Part shown: in pieces, positions 23,348 to 30,397 of the stretch
Numbering within the stretch: position 1 is the stretch's first letter
Layout of the letters: each line of letters starts with the position of its first letter
NCBI RefSeq assembly: GCF_009600885.1
Contig: NZ_VCLA01000042.1
Coordinates: 1 to 37,339 of the forward strand
DNA length: 37,339 bases
Direction of reading: 5' to 3'
DNA from: Streptomyces jumonjinensis
GTDB lineage: Bacteria; Actinomycetota; Actinomycetes; Streptomycetales; Streptomycetaceae
Program-made: the position numbers and the translations under genes
The notes under the pieces: generated by a model
The model's database searches: none
Seen by the model: the letters and a program-made list of their open reading frames with translations, nothing else
What the model was told of the DNA's origin: nothing

Positions 23348-25048
23348 ATGAACGCTGACGCGATCGAAGAAGGCCGCCGTCGCTGGCAGGCCCGCTATGA
23401 CAAGGCCCGCAAGCGGGACGCGGACTTCTCCACGCTCTCCGGGGACCCCGTGGCGCCGGTCTACGGGCCCCGGCCGGGCGACGCGTACGAAGGGTTCGAG
23501 CGCATCGGCTGGCCGGGGGAGTACCCCTTCACCCGCGGACTGCACCCGACCGGCTACCGGGGCCGCACCTGGACCATCCGCCAGTTCGCCGGCTTCGGAA
23601 ACGCCGAGCAGACCAACGAGCGGTACAAGATGATCCTGGCCGCGGGCGGCGGCGGCCTCTCCGTCGCCTTCGACATGCCCACCCTCATGGGCCGCGACTC
23701 CGACGACGGCCGCTCGCTCGGCGAGGTCGGCCACTGCGGGGTCGCCGTCGACTCCGCCGCCGACATGGACGTGCTCTTCCAGGGCATCCCCCTCGGCGAC
23801 GTCACCACCTCCATGACGATCAGCGGCCCGGCCGTGCCCGTCTTCTGCATGTATCTGGTCGCCGCCGAGCGGCAGGGCGTCGATCCCGCCGTGCTCAACG
23901 GCACCCTTCAGACCGACATCTTCAAGGAGTACATCGCCCAGAAGGAGTGGCTCTTCCAGCCGGAGCCCCATCTCCGTCTCATCGGCGATCTGATGGAGCA
24001 CTGCGCGCGGTCCATCCCCGCGTACAAGCCGCTCTCGGTCTCCGGCTACCACATCCGCGAGGCCGGGTCGACGGCCGCGCAGGAGCTGGCGTACACCCTC
24101 GCCGACGGCTTCGGCTATGTGGAGCTCGGGATGAGCCGGGGCCTGGACGTGGACGCCTTCGCGCCCGGCCTCTCCTTCTTCTTCGACGCCCATCTCGATT
24201 TCTTCGAGGAGATCGCGAAATTCCGGGCGGCCCGGCGGATCTGGGCCCGGTGGATGCGGGAGGTGTACGGCGCGAAGACGGAGAAGGCGCAGTGGCTGCG
24301 CTTCCACACCCAGACCGCGGGCGTCTCGCTGACCGCGCAGCAGCCCTACAACAACGTGGTGCGCACCGCGGTGCAGGCCCTCTCCGCGGTCATGGGCGGC
24401 ACCAACTCCCTGCACACCAACGCCCTGGACGAGACCCTCGCCCTCCCCAGCGAGCAGGCGGCGGAGATCGCGCTCCGCACCCAGCAGGTGCTGATGGAGG
24501 AGACCGGCGTGGCCAATGTCGCCGATCCGCTGGGCGGCTCCTGGTACGTCGAGCAGCTCACCGACCGGATCGAGGCGGACGCCGAGCGGATCTTCGAACG
24601 GATCAGGGAGCGCGGTCTGCGGGCGCACCCGGACGGACAGCACCCCATCGGCCCCATGACCTCGGGCATCCTCCGCGGGATCGAGGACGGCTGGTTCACC
24701 GGTGAGATCGCCGAGTCGGCCTTCCGCTATCAGCAGGCGCTGGAGAAGGGCGAGAAGCGGGTCGTCGGCGTCAACGTCCACCATGGATCGGTCACCGGGG
24801 ATCTGGAGATCCTGCGGGTCAGCCATGAGGTGGAGCGCGAGCAGGTGCGGGCGCTGGCGGGCCGCAGGGCCCGCCGGGACGACGCGCGGGTGCGGTCCTC
24901 GCTGGACGCGATGCTGACGGCGGCCAGGGACGGATCGAACATGATCGGGCCGATGCTGGAGGCGGTCAGGGCGGAGGCGACCCTCGGCGAGATCTGCGAC
25001 GCGCTGCGGGACGAGTGGGGGACGTACACGGAGCCGCCCGGCTTCTGA
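23348..25048 (+). CDS. icmA: Isobutyryl-CoA mutase large subunit
   Basis: A 566-residue adenosylcobalamin-dependent acyl-CoA mutase subunit, the same length I recall for IcmA. It converts isobutyryl-CoA to n-butyryl-CoA, linking valine breakdown and fatty acid or polyketide precursors. The substrate-defining residues are F80 (in TIRQFAGFG) and Q198 (in IAQKEW), where methylmalonyl-CoA mutase has Tyr and Arg. The protein is a TIM barrel without the B12-binding domain, which sits on the separate IcmB subunit, not encoded in this window. The frame is open far upstream, but the ATG at 23348 fits family length and the promoter. Confidence 0.94.
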   Translation: MNADAIEEGRRRWQARYDKARKRDADFSTLSGDPVAPVYGPRPGDAYEGFERIGWPGEYPFTRGLHPTGYRGRTWTIRQFAGFGNAEQTNERYKMILAAGGGGLSVAFDMPTLMGRDSDDGRSLGEVGHCGVAVDSAADMDVLFQGIPLGDVTTSMTISGPAVPVFCMYLVAAERQGVDPAVLNGTLQTDIFKEYIAQKEWLFQPEPHLRLIGDLMEHCARSIPAYKPLSVSGYHIREAGSTAAQELAYTLADGFGYVELGMSRGLDVDAFAPGLSFFFDAHLDFFEEIAKFRAARRIWARWMREVYGAKTEKAQWLRFHTQTAGVSLTAQQPYNNVVRTAVQALSAVMGGTNSLHTNALDETLALPSEQAAEIALRTQQVLMEETGVANVADPLGGSWYVEQLTDRIEADAERIFERIRERGLRAHPDGQHPIGPMTSGILRGIEDGWFTGEIAESAFRYQQALEKGEKRVVGVNVHHGSVTGDLEILRVSHEVEREQVRALAGRRARRDDARVRSSLDAMLTAARDGSNMIGPMLEAVRAEATLGEICDALRDEWGTYTEPPGF

Positions 25049-25053
25049 GGCGG

Positions 25054-25202
25054 CCGGCGGTGCTCCGGTCCCGGACCGGTGCCGGACCGGTGCCGGTGCC
25101 GGTGGCCCTGGCTCCGCTCAGGCCGGGTCCGGGTCCGGCTTCCGGTCTCTCCCTGGTGGTCCCGGTTCCGCCCCGGTGGCCCCGGCCCCGGCGGTGCTCC
25201 GG
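25054..25202. repeat. GC-rich degenerate repeats between icmA and the TetR gene
   Basis: CCGGCGGTGCTCCGG is present at 25054-25068 and again at 25188-25202. Between them are short units such as GGACCGGTGCC. The stretch is between convergent stop codons (25048 and 25209) and may serve as a loose terminator. Confidence 0.5.
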
Positions 25203-25208
25203 GCCGGG

Positions 25209-25844
25209 TCAGCGCTGGAGCGACGCCAGCCCCGACAGCAGCAGCACCGTGAAACCGCGCGCCCATCCCGCGTCCACCGGCTCCGCGCTCACCAGCGTCC
25301 GGTGGACGACAGCGCCCGCGATCACGTCGAAGATCAGATCGGCGTTCCGCGCCGCCGCCGCCGGATCGTCCTCGTACGGCAGCTCCCCGCGCGCCTGGGC
25401 GCGCGCCCGCCCCTCCAGCACCAGACATTTCTGCCGGTCCACGATCGCCGTGCGGATCCGCCGCCGCAGCGCCTCGTCCCGGGTCGCCTCCGCGACCACC
25501 GCCATCAGCGCGGTCCGCGTCTCCGGCCGGTCCAGCAGCGCCGCGAACCGGAGCACCACGCTCTCGACGTCGGCCGCCAGACTTCCCAGATCGGGCAGTT
25601 CGAGCTCGTCGAAGAGCACGGCCACCGCGTCCACCACGAGCTCGTTCTTGCCCGCCCAGCGGCGGTAGAGGGTCGTCTTGGCGACCCCGGCACGGGTGGC
25701 CACATCGCCCACGGTCACTTTGGACCAGCCCAGTTCGACCAGCGCCTCCCGGGTCGCCCGGAGGATCGCACCGTCCGCCTCGACACTGCGGGGGCGTCCT
25801 GAACGTCCGTTCTGTGGTATTGCAGAGGGGTGTTCGCTGTGCAT
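25209..25844 (-). CDS. TetR-family transcriptional regulator
   Basis: A 211-residue regulator. The helix-turn-helix lies at about 43-65 (VTVGDVATRAGVAKTTLYRRW), followed by helical ligand-binding and dimerisation regions ending LLLSGLASLQR. The frame is open to earlier ATGs; I take the ATG at 25844 because TATGGT lies 7 nt before it and no ribosome site exists for the others. Its neighbours are convergent icmA and the divergent thioredoxin gene; a perfect 17-bp palindrome lies in the divergent region. Ligand unknown; an acyl-CoA is possible by context only. Confidence 0.92.
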   Translation of the reverse strand: MHSEHPSAIPQNGRSGRPRSVEADGAILRATREALVELGWSKVTVGDVATRAGVAKTTLYRRWAGKNELVVDAVAVLFDELELPDLGSLAADVESVVLRFAALLDRPETRTALMAVVAEATRDEALRRRIRTAIVDRQKCLVLEGRARAQARGELPYEDDPAAAARNADLIFDVIAGAVVHRTLVSAEPVDAGWARGFTVLLLSGLASLQR

Positions 25845-25851
25845 GACGGCG

Positions 25852-25857
25852 ACCATA
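25852..25857 (-). promoter_or_regulatory. Candidate -10 box, leaderless TetR gene
   Basis: TATGGT on the minus strand followed by 7 nt and the ATG at 25844. Confidence 0.4.
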
Positions 25858-25929
25858 CCGGCGGGTAGGCGCTGTGCTGTGAGCCAGTTCACCGGGGGAA
25901 TCTCACATATCCCGAAGCCGGCGGAGTTA

Positions 25930-25946
25930 CGCTACGGCCCGTAGCG
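25930..25946. promoter_or_regulatory. Perfect 17-bp palindrome between the TetR and thioredoxin genes
   Basis: CGCTACGG, one C, then CCGTAGCG. It lies 86 bp upstream of the TetR start and 127 bp upstream of the thioredoxin start. Size and symmetry fit a TetR-family operator. Confidence 0.6.
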
Positions 25947-26072
25947 AAAGCCGGTGACCGGCTCCGCGACGACCACTGGGCGCGAGGTGGGGACCCCGCG
26001 CCGCAATGCCGAGACGGTGGCCTTCCCGGCCGCACTTTTCACATGCGCGCGCCGAGGGGGGAGGATGTACTC

Positions 26073-27053
26073 ATGCAGCCTAGGAACATGTCCATGAGCG
26101 GCGTCGTCGACCTCGCCGCGGTGAAAGCGGCCGGAGAGGCCAAGGCGAAGGCCGAGCAGGCCCGTGCCGAGGCCGCCCGCCAGGGCGGCGGCGGTGCCGT
26201 GCCCCCCTCCAGCCTGGTGATCGACGTCGATGAGGCGGGCTTCGAGCGCGATGTGCTCCAGCGGTCCGCCGAGGTCCCGGTCGTCCTCGACTTCTGGGCC
26301 GAGTGGTGCCAGCCCTGTAAGCAGCTCGGCCCCCTGCTGGAGCGGCTGGCGCAGGAGTACAGCGGTCGCTTCGTGCTCGCCAAGATCGACGTCGACGCCA
26401 ACCAGATGCTGATGCAGCAGTTCGGGATCCAGGGGATTCCGGCGGTCTTCGCGGTGGTGGCCGGGCAGGCGCTGCCGCTCTTCCAGGGCGCGGCCCCCGA
26501 GCAGCAGATCCGCCAGACGCTGGATCAGCTGATCCAGGTCGCCGAGGAGCGCTTCGGGCTGACCGGTATCGCGGTCGACCAGGATGCGGCCACCGCCGAC
26601 GCCGACGCCGACATGGAGGCGACGGTTCCGGCCGGTCCCCATGACGCCCTGCTGGAAGCCGCCGTACAGGCGCTGGACGCGGGCGACTTCGGTGGCGCGG
26701 TCCAGGCGTACCGGAATGTGCTCTCGGACGACCCGGGCAACACGGAGGCCAAGCTCGGCCTGGCCCAGGCCCAGCTCCTGGGCCGGGTGCAGCAGATGGA
26801 TCCGGCCAAGGTGCGCCAGGAGGCCGCCGAGAATCCGGCCGATGTGACGGCGCAGATCGCCGCCGCCGACCTGGATCTGGTCGGCGGCCATGTCGATGAC
26901 GCGTTCGGCCGGCTCGTCGAGGCCGTGCGCCGCACCGCGGGCGAGGACCGCGACGCGGCCCGGGTGCGGCTGCTGGAGCTGTTCGAGGTGGTCGGACCCG
27001 AGGACCCCCGGGTGACGGCGGCGCGTTCCGCACTCGCGAGGGTGTTGTTCTGA
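26073..27053 (+). CDS. Thioredoxin/TPR protein (YbbN/CnoX-like)
   Basis: A 326-residue protein. A charged, Ala/Gly-rich N-terminus (about 1-45) precedes a thioredoxin domain (about 48-155) with active site W78-C79-Q-P-C82 and the cis-proline in GIQGIPAVF. TPR-like helices follow (about 180-326; ALDAGDFGGAVQAYRNVLSDDPGNTEAKLGLAQAQLL). This is the architecture of E. coli YbbN/CnoX, a chaperedoxin that holds clients for GroEL/DnaK. Here both redox cysteines are kept, so disulfide activity is expected. A strong purine-rich ribosome site (about 26055-26064) precedes the ATG. Two hairpins follow the stop. Confidence 0.92.
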   Translation: MQPRNMSMSGVVDLAAVKAAGEAKAKAEQARAEAARQGGGGAVPPSSLVIDVDEAGFERDVLQRSAEVPVVLDFWAEWCQPCKQLGPLLERLAQEYSGRFVLAKIDVDANQMLMQQFGIQGIPAVFAVVAGQALPLFQGAAPEQQIRQTLDQLIQVAEERFGLTGIAVDQDAATADADADMEATVPAGPHDALLEAAVQALDAGDFGGAVQAYRNVLSDDPGNTEAKLGLAQAQLLGRVQQMDPAKVRQEAAENPADVTAQIAAADLDLVGGHVDDAFGRLVEAVRRTAGEDRDAARVRLLELFEVVGPEDPRVTAARSALARVLF

Positions 27054-27061
27054 GCCAGATT

Positions 27062-27141
27062 CCAGAATCCGGCGTCGGGCGTACCGTTCGGCCGGTTCTG
27101 GGGTGATCTGCGGCGGTGGCACAGACCTTGTGCCACCGCCG
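27062..27141 (+). terminator. Tandem terminator hairpins after the thioredoxin gene
   Basis: First hairpin: CCAGAATCCGGC (27062-27073) with GCCGGTTCTGG (27091-27101), one bulge. Second: CGGCGGTGGCACA (27111-27123) with its exact complement at 27129-27141, loop GACCT, followed by TTTGG. The second is a strong terminator. Confidence 0.85.
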
Positions 27142-27202
27142 TTTGGCGATGGGTGACAACAAACCGCCCCTCTTTGCCAAAGCTTGGTGATTCGAGGGCC
27201 TG

Positions 27203-27215
27203 TTACTCGCAGTAA
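27203..27215. promoter_or_regulatory. Palindrome TTACT-N3-AGTAA (site 1)
   Basis: TTACTCGCAGTAA, preceded by GGCCTG. The same GGCCTGTTACT stretch recurs at 27326-27336, 129 bp downstream. Probably one of two operator sites upstream of the DUF6230 gene. Confidence 0.6.
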
Positions 27216-27330
27216 AACACGTCCCGCCTTCCGTCCGTTTATCGATGACATTCTCCCCTTCTGGTGCCACACTCGGCTGCACCCTGTGTCGCTGCTCGTC
27301 ATGAACCGGCCGAAGTGCGGTTCTCGGCCT

Positions 27331-27346
27331 GTTACTGGTGAGTAAC
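27331..27346. promoter_or_regulatory. Palindrome GTTACT-N4-AGTAAC (site 2)
   Basis: GTTACTGGTGAGTAAC has perfect 6-bp arms and is preceded by the same GGCC context as site 1. It lies immediately upstream of the structured region and may mark the promoter of the DUF6230 transcript. Confidence 0.65.
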
Positions 27347-27358
27347 GGAACCTCTTGT

Positions 27359-27524
27359 GCCGGAGCCGGGAATGGACCACGATCGGCCACGCTCGGTCCA
27401 GCACCGCACCATCCCGGCTCCCGGCCGTGCTTGGGTGTCTGGGTCCCCACCGGGTCGGCCGGCGGCTGTGCCGCCGACCGTGGACAGGGGGGTTCCTGCC
27501 CAACCGGCAGGACCTGTCCGGTTG
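27359..27524 (+). ncRNA. Candidate structured leader RNA upstream of DUF6230
   Basis: Three stem-loops follow one another. Stem A: GCCGGAGCCGGGA (27359-27371) with TCCCGGCTCCCGGC (27412-27425, one bulge), enclosing TGGACC (27373-27378) with GGTCCA (27395-27400). Stem B: GGTC/GGCGGC with GCCGCC/GACC (27452-27480). Stem C: GGACAGG (27482-27488) with CCTGTCC (27513-27519), enclosing CCTGCC with GGCAGG. An alternative pairing CAACCGG (27501-27507) with CCGGTTG (27518-27524) excludes stem C. No convincing gene is seen here. It could be a cis-acting leader of the gene at 27724 or a separate small RNA. I recognise no known riboswitch. Confidence 0.4.
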
Positions 27525-27723
27525 TTGGGTTGTGCGTGATGCGTCAGGCGCGACCAGTGGTTGTCGCTCGGGGGTGATCGCCGGTGTTTCGGACGCGCGC
27601 ATGGACGAGGTACGTGCCCGAGAGCGCGGGCGCTCTCCTTCCCGAGGACGTAGCACTTCTCCCATCCCTGGACGGACGTTCGAAGTCCGAACCGGAGATG
27701 TACGTCCGAGAAGGAGGAAAGTC

Positions 27724-28395
27724 ATGGAGTCGATGGCTCGTGGCGGAACCAGATGGAAGCGGTTCGCCCTGGTCATGGTGCCGAGTGTGGCCGCGACGGC
27801 CGCGATCGGCATCGGTCTGGCACAGGGGGCGCTGGCGGCGTCCTTCGCGGTGTCGGGCCAGCAGTTCAAGGTCACGGCGGACTATCTCGACGGCGCGGGC
27901 TTCGCCCAGTACGGCGGCGTCGACGTCGGATACAAGGAGATGGACGGCAAAGAGAAAGTCATGCATCCGGTGGCGATCTCGACGTTCCGCACCGCCAGGA
28001 TCGAGAACATGTGTCAGTCGGTCGTCACCGATGTGCCGCTGCTCGGCAAGATCACCCTGAGGCTGAAGGCCGGTGAGGACCGGGACAGGCCCGTTCGCGC
28101 GGAGAACCTCTATCTGGACATCTCCCAGCTCGACGCGGACGCCAAGTTCAAGAACATCGACATCGGCGTCGCGGTCAAGGACACCGACAACGCCGAGGGC
28201 GGAGACGGTCCGGCCGGCAAGGGCCCCGCGGTCAAGCCCGGGGACCGCGTCCAGGAGAACGGCTTCGCGCAGCAGGCCGAGCGCGCCCAGCTGTGGGACG
28301 TCAAGCAGACGGCGTGGGCGACCACGGCCGGAAGCTTCACGCTGAACGGTCTGAGCATGCGGCTCCACCGCGGCACCGACAAAGAGTGCTTCTGA
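27724..28395 (+). CDS. DUF6230 family exported protein
   Basis: A 223-residue protein preceded by a near-ideal ribosome site (AAGGAGGA). A basic start (RGGTRWKRF) and one hydrophobic stretch (about 13-39, LVMVPSVAATAAIGIGLAQGALAA) make a signal peptide or anchor. The mature part (FAVSGQQFKVTADYLDGAGFAQYGG...) looks beta-rich with two cysteines (ENMCQS and the C-terminal KECF). Near the end is SFTLNGLSMRLHRG. I recognise the DUF6230 family; old records call homologues cholesterol esterase, but I see no hydrolase triad motif (no GxSxG). It is first of three co-directional genes with DUF6114 and a secreted protein. Confidence 0.88.
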   Translation: MESMARGGTRWKRFALVMVPSVAATAAIGIGLAQGALAASFAVSGQQFKVTADYLDGAGFAQYGGVDVGYKEMDGKEKVMHPVAISTFRTARIENMCQSVVTDVPLLGKITLRLKAGEDRDRPVRAENLYLDISQLDADAKFKNIDIGVAVKDTDNAEGGDGPAGKGPAVKPGDRVQENGFAQQAERAQLWDVKQTAWATTAGSFTLNGLSMRLHRGTDKECF

Positions 28396-28490
28396 CGGTG
28401 GCTCCGTCCGGGCGGGCGGGGAGCCCGAGGGGCCCCGCCCGCCCGTTCAACTCTTCACCCAGCAACACCAGTTCCAGGGAGCTGTTTTCC

Positions 28491-28970
28491 ATGAGCGCCG
28501 AGTCCATGGCCACGGGGCAGAACGAGCACGTCCTCCGCGTCTTCCGGCGGCGGTTCCGCGAATGGAGAGGTCAACGCCCCTTCTGGGCCGGGCTGTTCAC
28601 CCTGTTCGGCGGAATCCCGATCGCCTATTTCCCTTATGCGAGCCTGAAGCTGGGCAACTTGACGCTCTCGATGGAGACGACGGCGGGTGCGGGCTCGCTG
28701 ATCATCGGCGTACTGCTGGTGACGCTGGGGCTGACGATGTGGTTCCACCACATCGTACGGGTGTTCGCGGGGGTCGCTTCGATTCTGCTCGCGCTGATCT
28801 CGATCCCCATCGCCAATCTCGGCGGCTTCGTCATCGGCTTTCTCTTCGCGCTGGTGGGGGGCGCGCTCTCGATTTCCTGGGTCCCCGGGAAGCCGCTGCC
28901 GGTCCCGCCCGCCGAGGCTGTTCACGACAGCGCTGCCGATGCCGACGGCGGGAGGCCCAGTGCAGGGTGA
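28491..28970 (+). CDS. DUF6114 family membrane protein
   Basis: A 159-residue integral membrane protein with four predicted spans at about 31-49, 67-84, 90-108 and 110-129. A basic cytoplasmic N-terminus (RVFRRRFREWRGQRPFW) comes first and a short Pro-rich C-terminal tail last. The frame is open upstream, but the ATG at 28491 has CCAGGGAG nearby and fits homologues. It follows DUF6230 by 95 bp and overlaps the next gene, so the three are probably one operon. Function unknown; a membrane partner for the two exported neighbours is a reasonable guess. Confidence 0.88.
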   Translation: MSAESMATGQNEHVLRVFRRRFREWRGQRPFWAGLFTLFGGIPIAYFPYASLKLGNLTLSMETTAGAGSLIIGVLLVTLGLTMWFHHIVRVFAGVASILLALISIPIANLGGFVIGFLFALVGGALSISWVPGKPLPVPPAEAVHDSAADADGGRPSAG

Positions 28971-30297
28971 GGCCACTCCGCCCGAAGAGCCGGGGAGCGA
29001 CGCGGCGGCGCGGGTCCGGAAGGGTCCCCGCCACGCCGCTCCCCGAAGATCCCTGCTGGCCAGGATTCAGCTGCCCGCGGGCAAGGCGATGGCGCTGGCC
29101 GCGATGCCCACCGCCGTCTTCGTGGGGCTGAGCCTCACCCCACGGCTCGCGCTCGCGGAGGACAAGGAGATCCCCTACGCCGCGGGGCCGTGTGCGGAGA
29201 GCTCGGAGGAGCCGTCCGCGCCGGCGTCGTCCTCGCCGTCTCAGTCGCCGGGGCCGTCCGGCGGCGCGTCGCCGTCGTCTGCCGCGACCCCCGGTCCGAC
29301 GGCCACGCCGGGGCGGACTGATGGGAGCGACGAGAGCGCGGAGAGCACCGGGAGCGCGGAGCCGCTGTCCGGACAGAGCCCGTCCGCCGGGCGGACGGAG
29401 GGCGCGACCACGGCGGAGAGCCCGGACCCGGCCGCGACCTCCGGCGGGAGCGGGCATCCGCTGGACCCGCTGGGGCTGGGGGACGCGATCGAGGATCTGC
29501 TGGGGCACCCGGGCCGGACCCCGGAGCCCACCCCCACACCGACCGCGTCCCGCGACGGCGCCGCGTCCGGCCCGCCCGATCCCGCGGACCCGTCAGAGCC
29601 GTCCGATCCGGCCGGGACGGCGCCAAGCGCGAGCCCCTCCGCTGACGCCGCCGACGCCGACGACGAGGCGGAGCGCACCAGGAAAGCCATCGCCGACGCG
29701 GCCGAACAGGCGGGGGCATCGGTCGAGGAACTGGACGAGGACGCCAAGGGACTCGACCCCAGGAAGGACGCGGACATACCCGACGCCGCGAAACCCCACT
29801 TCCCCTGCCCCACCGAGGACCCCGCCGCCTTCGCCGCCGCGGAGCTCGAACCGGGACTTCCGCTGCTCGCCGACGACCCCTGGATCCTGGAGAGTTCGCT
29901 GCTCACGCTGAACGGTCTGAAGTACCACGGCATCGTGGAGGTGCGGACCGGCAGCGGCAAGGTCAAGAAGGCGCTGAAGTTCACCGCGAGGAGCATCGAC
30001 ATCGGCGATCTCCACCAGCTGTCGAAGGGCCCCGAGGGCACGACCCTCCATGTCGAGGCCCGTAAGGGCTCCACCTCGACCATCCGCGAGGGCACGGTGA
30101 CGATGTACACCGAGGAGCTGAAGGGCGATCTCTTCGGGCTGATCCCGGTCACCTTCAGCCCGCGGACCCCGCCGCCGGTGAACGTTCCGTTCGCCTTCTT
30201 CACCGAGGTCACCGTGGTGCAGGCGGGGCAGTTCGGGGGCACTCTCACGGTGCCGGGGCTGCACAACCGCATCAGCGGCGGGATCAGCGGGAACTGA
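28960..30297 (+). CDS. Secreted or anchored protein with long disordered region, DUF6230-associated
   Basis: About 445 residues from the GTG at 28960, which has GGAGG 4 nt upstream and overlaps the DUF6114 gene by 11 bp. An ATG at 28939 is possible but has no ribosome site. After a basic N-terminus comes a hydrophobic stretch (AMALAAMPTAVFVGLSLTPRLALA). A long Ser/Pro/Gly/Asp-rich region follows, then a folded C-terminal domain (about the last 150 residues) starting DPWILESSLLTLNGLKYHG. That domain shares an 18-nt identical stretch (TLNGL) with DUF6230. I recognise no enzyme motif. Confidence 0.82.
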   Translation: MQGEATPPEEPGSDAAARVRKGPRHAAPRRSLLARIQLPAGKAMALAAMPTAVFVGLSLTPRLALAEDKEIPYAAGPCAESSEEPSAPASSSPSQSPGPSGGASPSSAATPGPTATPGRTDGSDESAESTGSAEPLSGQSPSAGRTEGATTAESPDPAATSGGSGHPLDPLGLGDAIEDLLGHPGRTPEPTPTPTASRDGAASGPPDPADPSEPSDPAGTAPSASPSADAADADDEAERTRKAIADAAEQAGASVEELDEDAKGLDPRKDADIPDAAKPHFPCPTEDPAAFAAAELEPGLPLLADDPWILESSLLTLNGLKYHGIVEVRTGSGKVKKALKFTARSIDIGDLHQLSKGPEGTTLHVEARKGSTSTIREGTVTMYTEELKGDLFGLIPVTFSPRTPPPVNVPFAFFTEVTVVQAGQFGGTLTVPGLHNRISGGISGN

Positions 30298-30315
30298 CCA
30301 CGACCGGACGGCCGA

Positions 30316-30353
30316 TGGGCCGCACCCCCTGGCGGACAGGGGGATACGGCCCA
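30316..30353. terminator. Bidirectional terminator between the secreted-protein gene and pyk
   Basis: TGGGCCG (30316-30322) with CGGCCCA (30347-30353), enclosing CCCCCT with AGGGGG. It lies between convergent stops at 30297 and 30398. Confidence 0.75.
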
Positions 30354-30397
30354 CGGTTCGGTGAAGGCGGCTGCTCAGCCGGCAGGAGGGGGCGAGG

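Larger units (their letters stand above)
27142..27723. other. Long gene-free region before DUF6230
   Basis: Beyond the two palindromes and the three stem-loops listed separately, the remaining stretch (27525-27710) shows no clear promoter or reading frame with a ribosome site. It is AT-richer between 27175 and 27260 than the coding DNA around it. Confidence 0.6.

Noticed and set aside
23321..24826. A 501-codon open frame opposite icmA
   Set aside because: Antisense to a confidently identified mutase; His/Gly/Leu-rich shadow composition.
25801..25815. GAACG-N2-CGTTC inverted repeat inside the TetR gene
   Set aside because: It lies within coding sequence near codon 11-14 and is short enough to arise by chance. 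The intergenic palindrome at 25930 is the better operator candidate.
27357..27577. Possible small proteins in the structured region before DUF6230
   Set aside because: Short Pro/Arg/Gly-rich frames without ribosome sites or recognisable families. The stem-loops explain the sequence better.
25932..27875. A 647-codon minus-strand open frame across the thioredoxin gene and the gene-free region
   Set aside because: No family resemblance, it crosses two terminator hairpins and lies opposite a well-supported gene. Arg/Pro-rich composition is typical of shadow frames.
27724..28395. Cholesterol esterase function for the DUF6230 protein
   Set aside because: No GxSxG or other hydrolase motif is visible; the name appears to be a legacy label.
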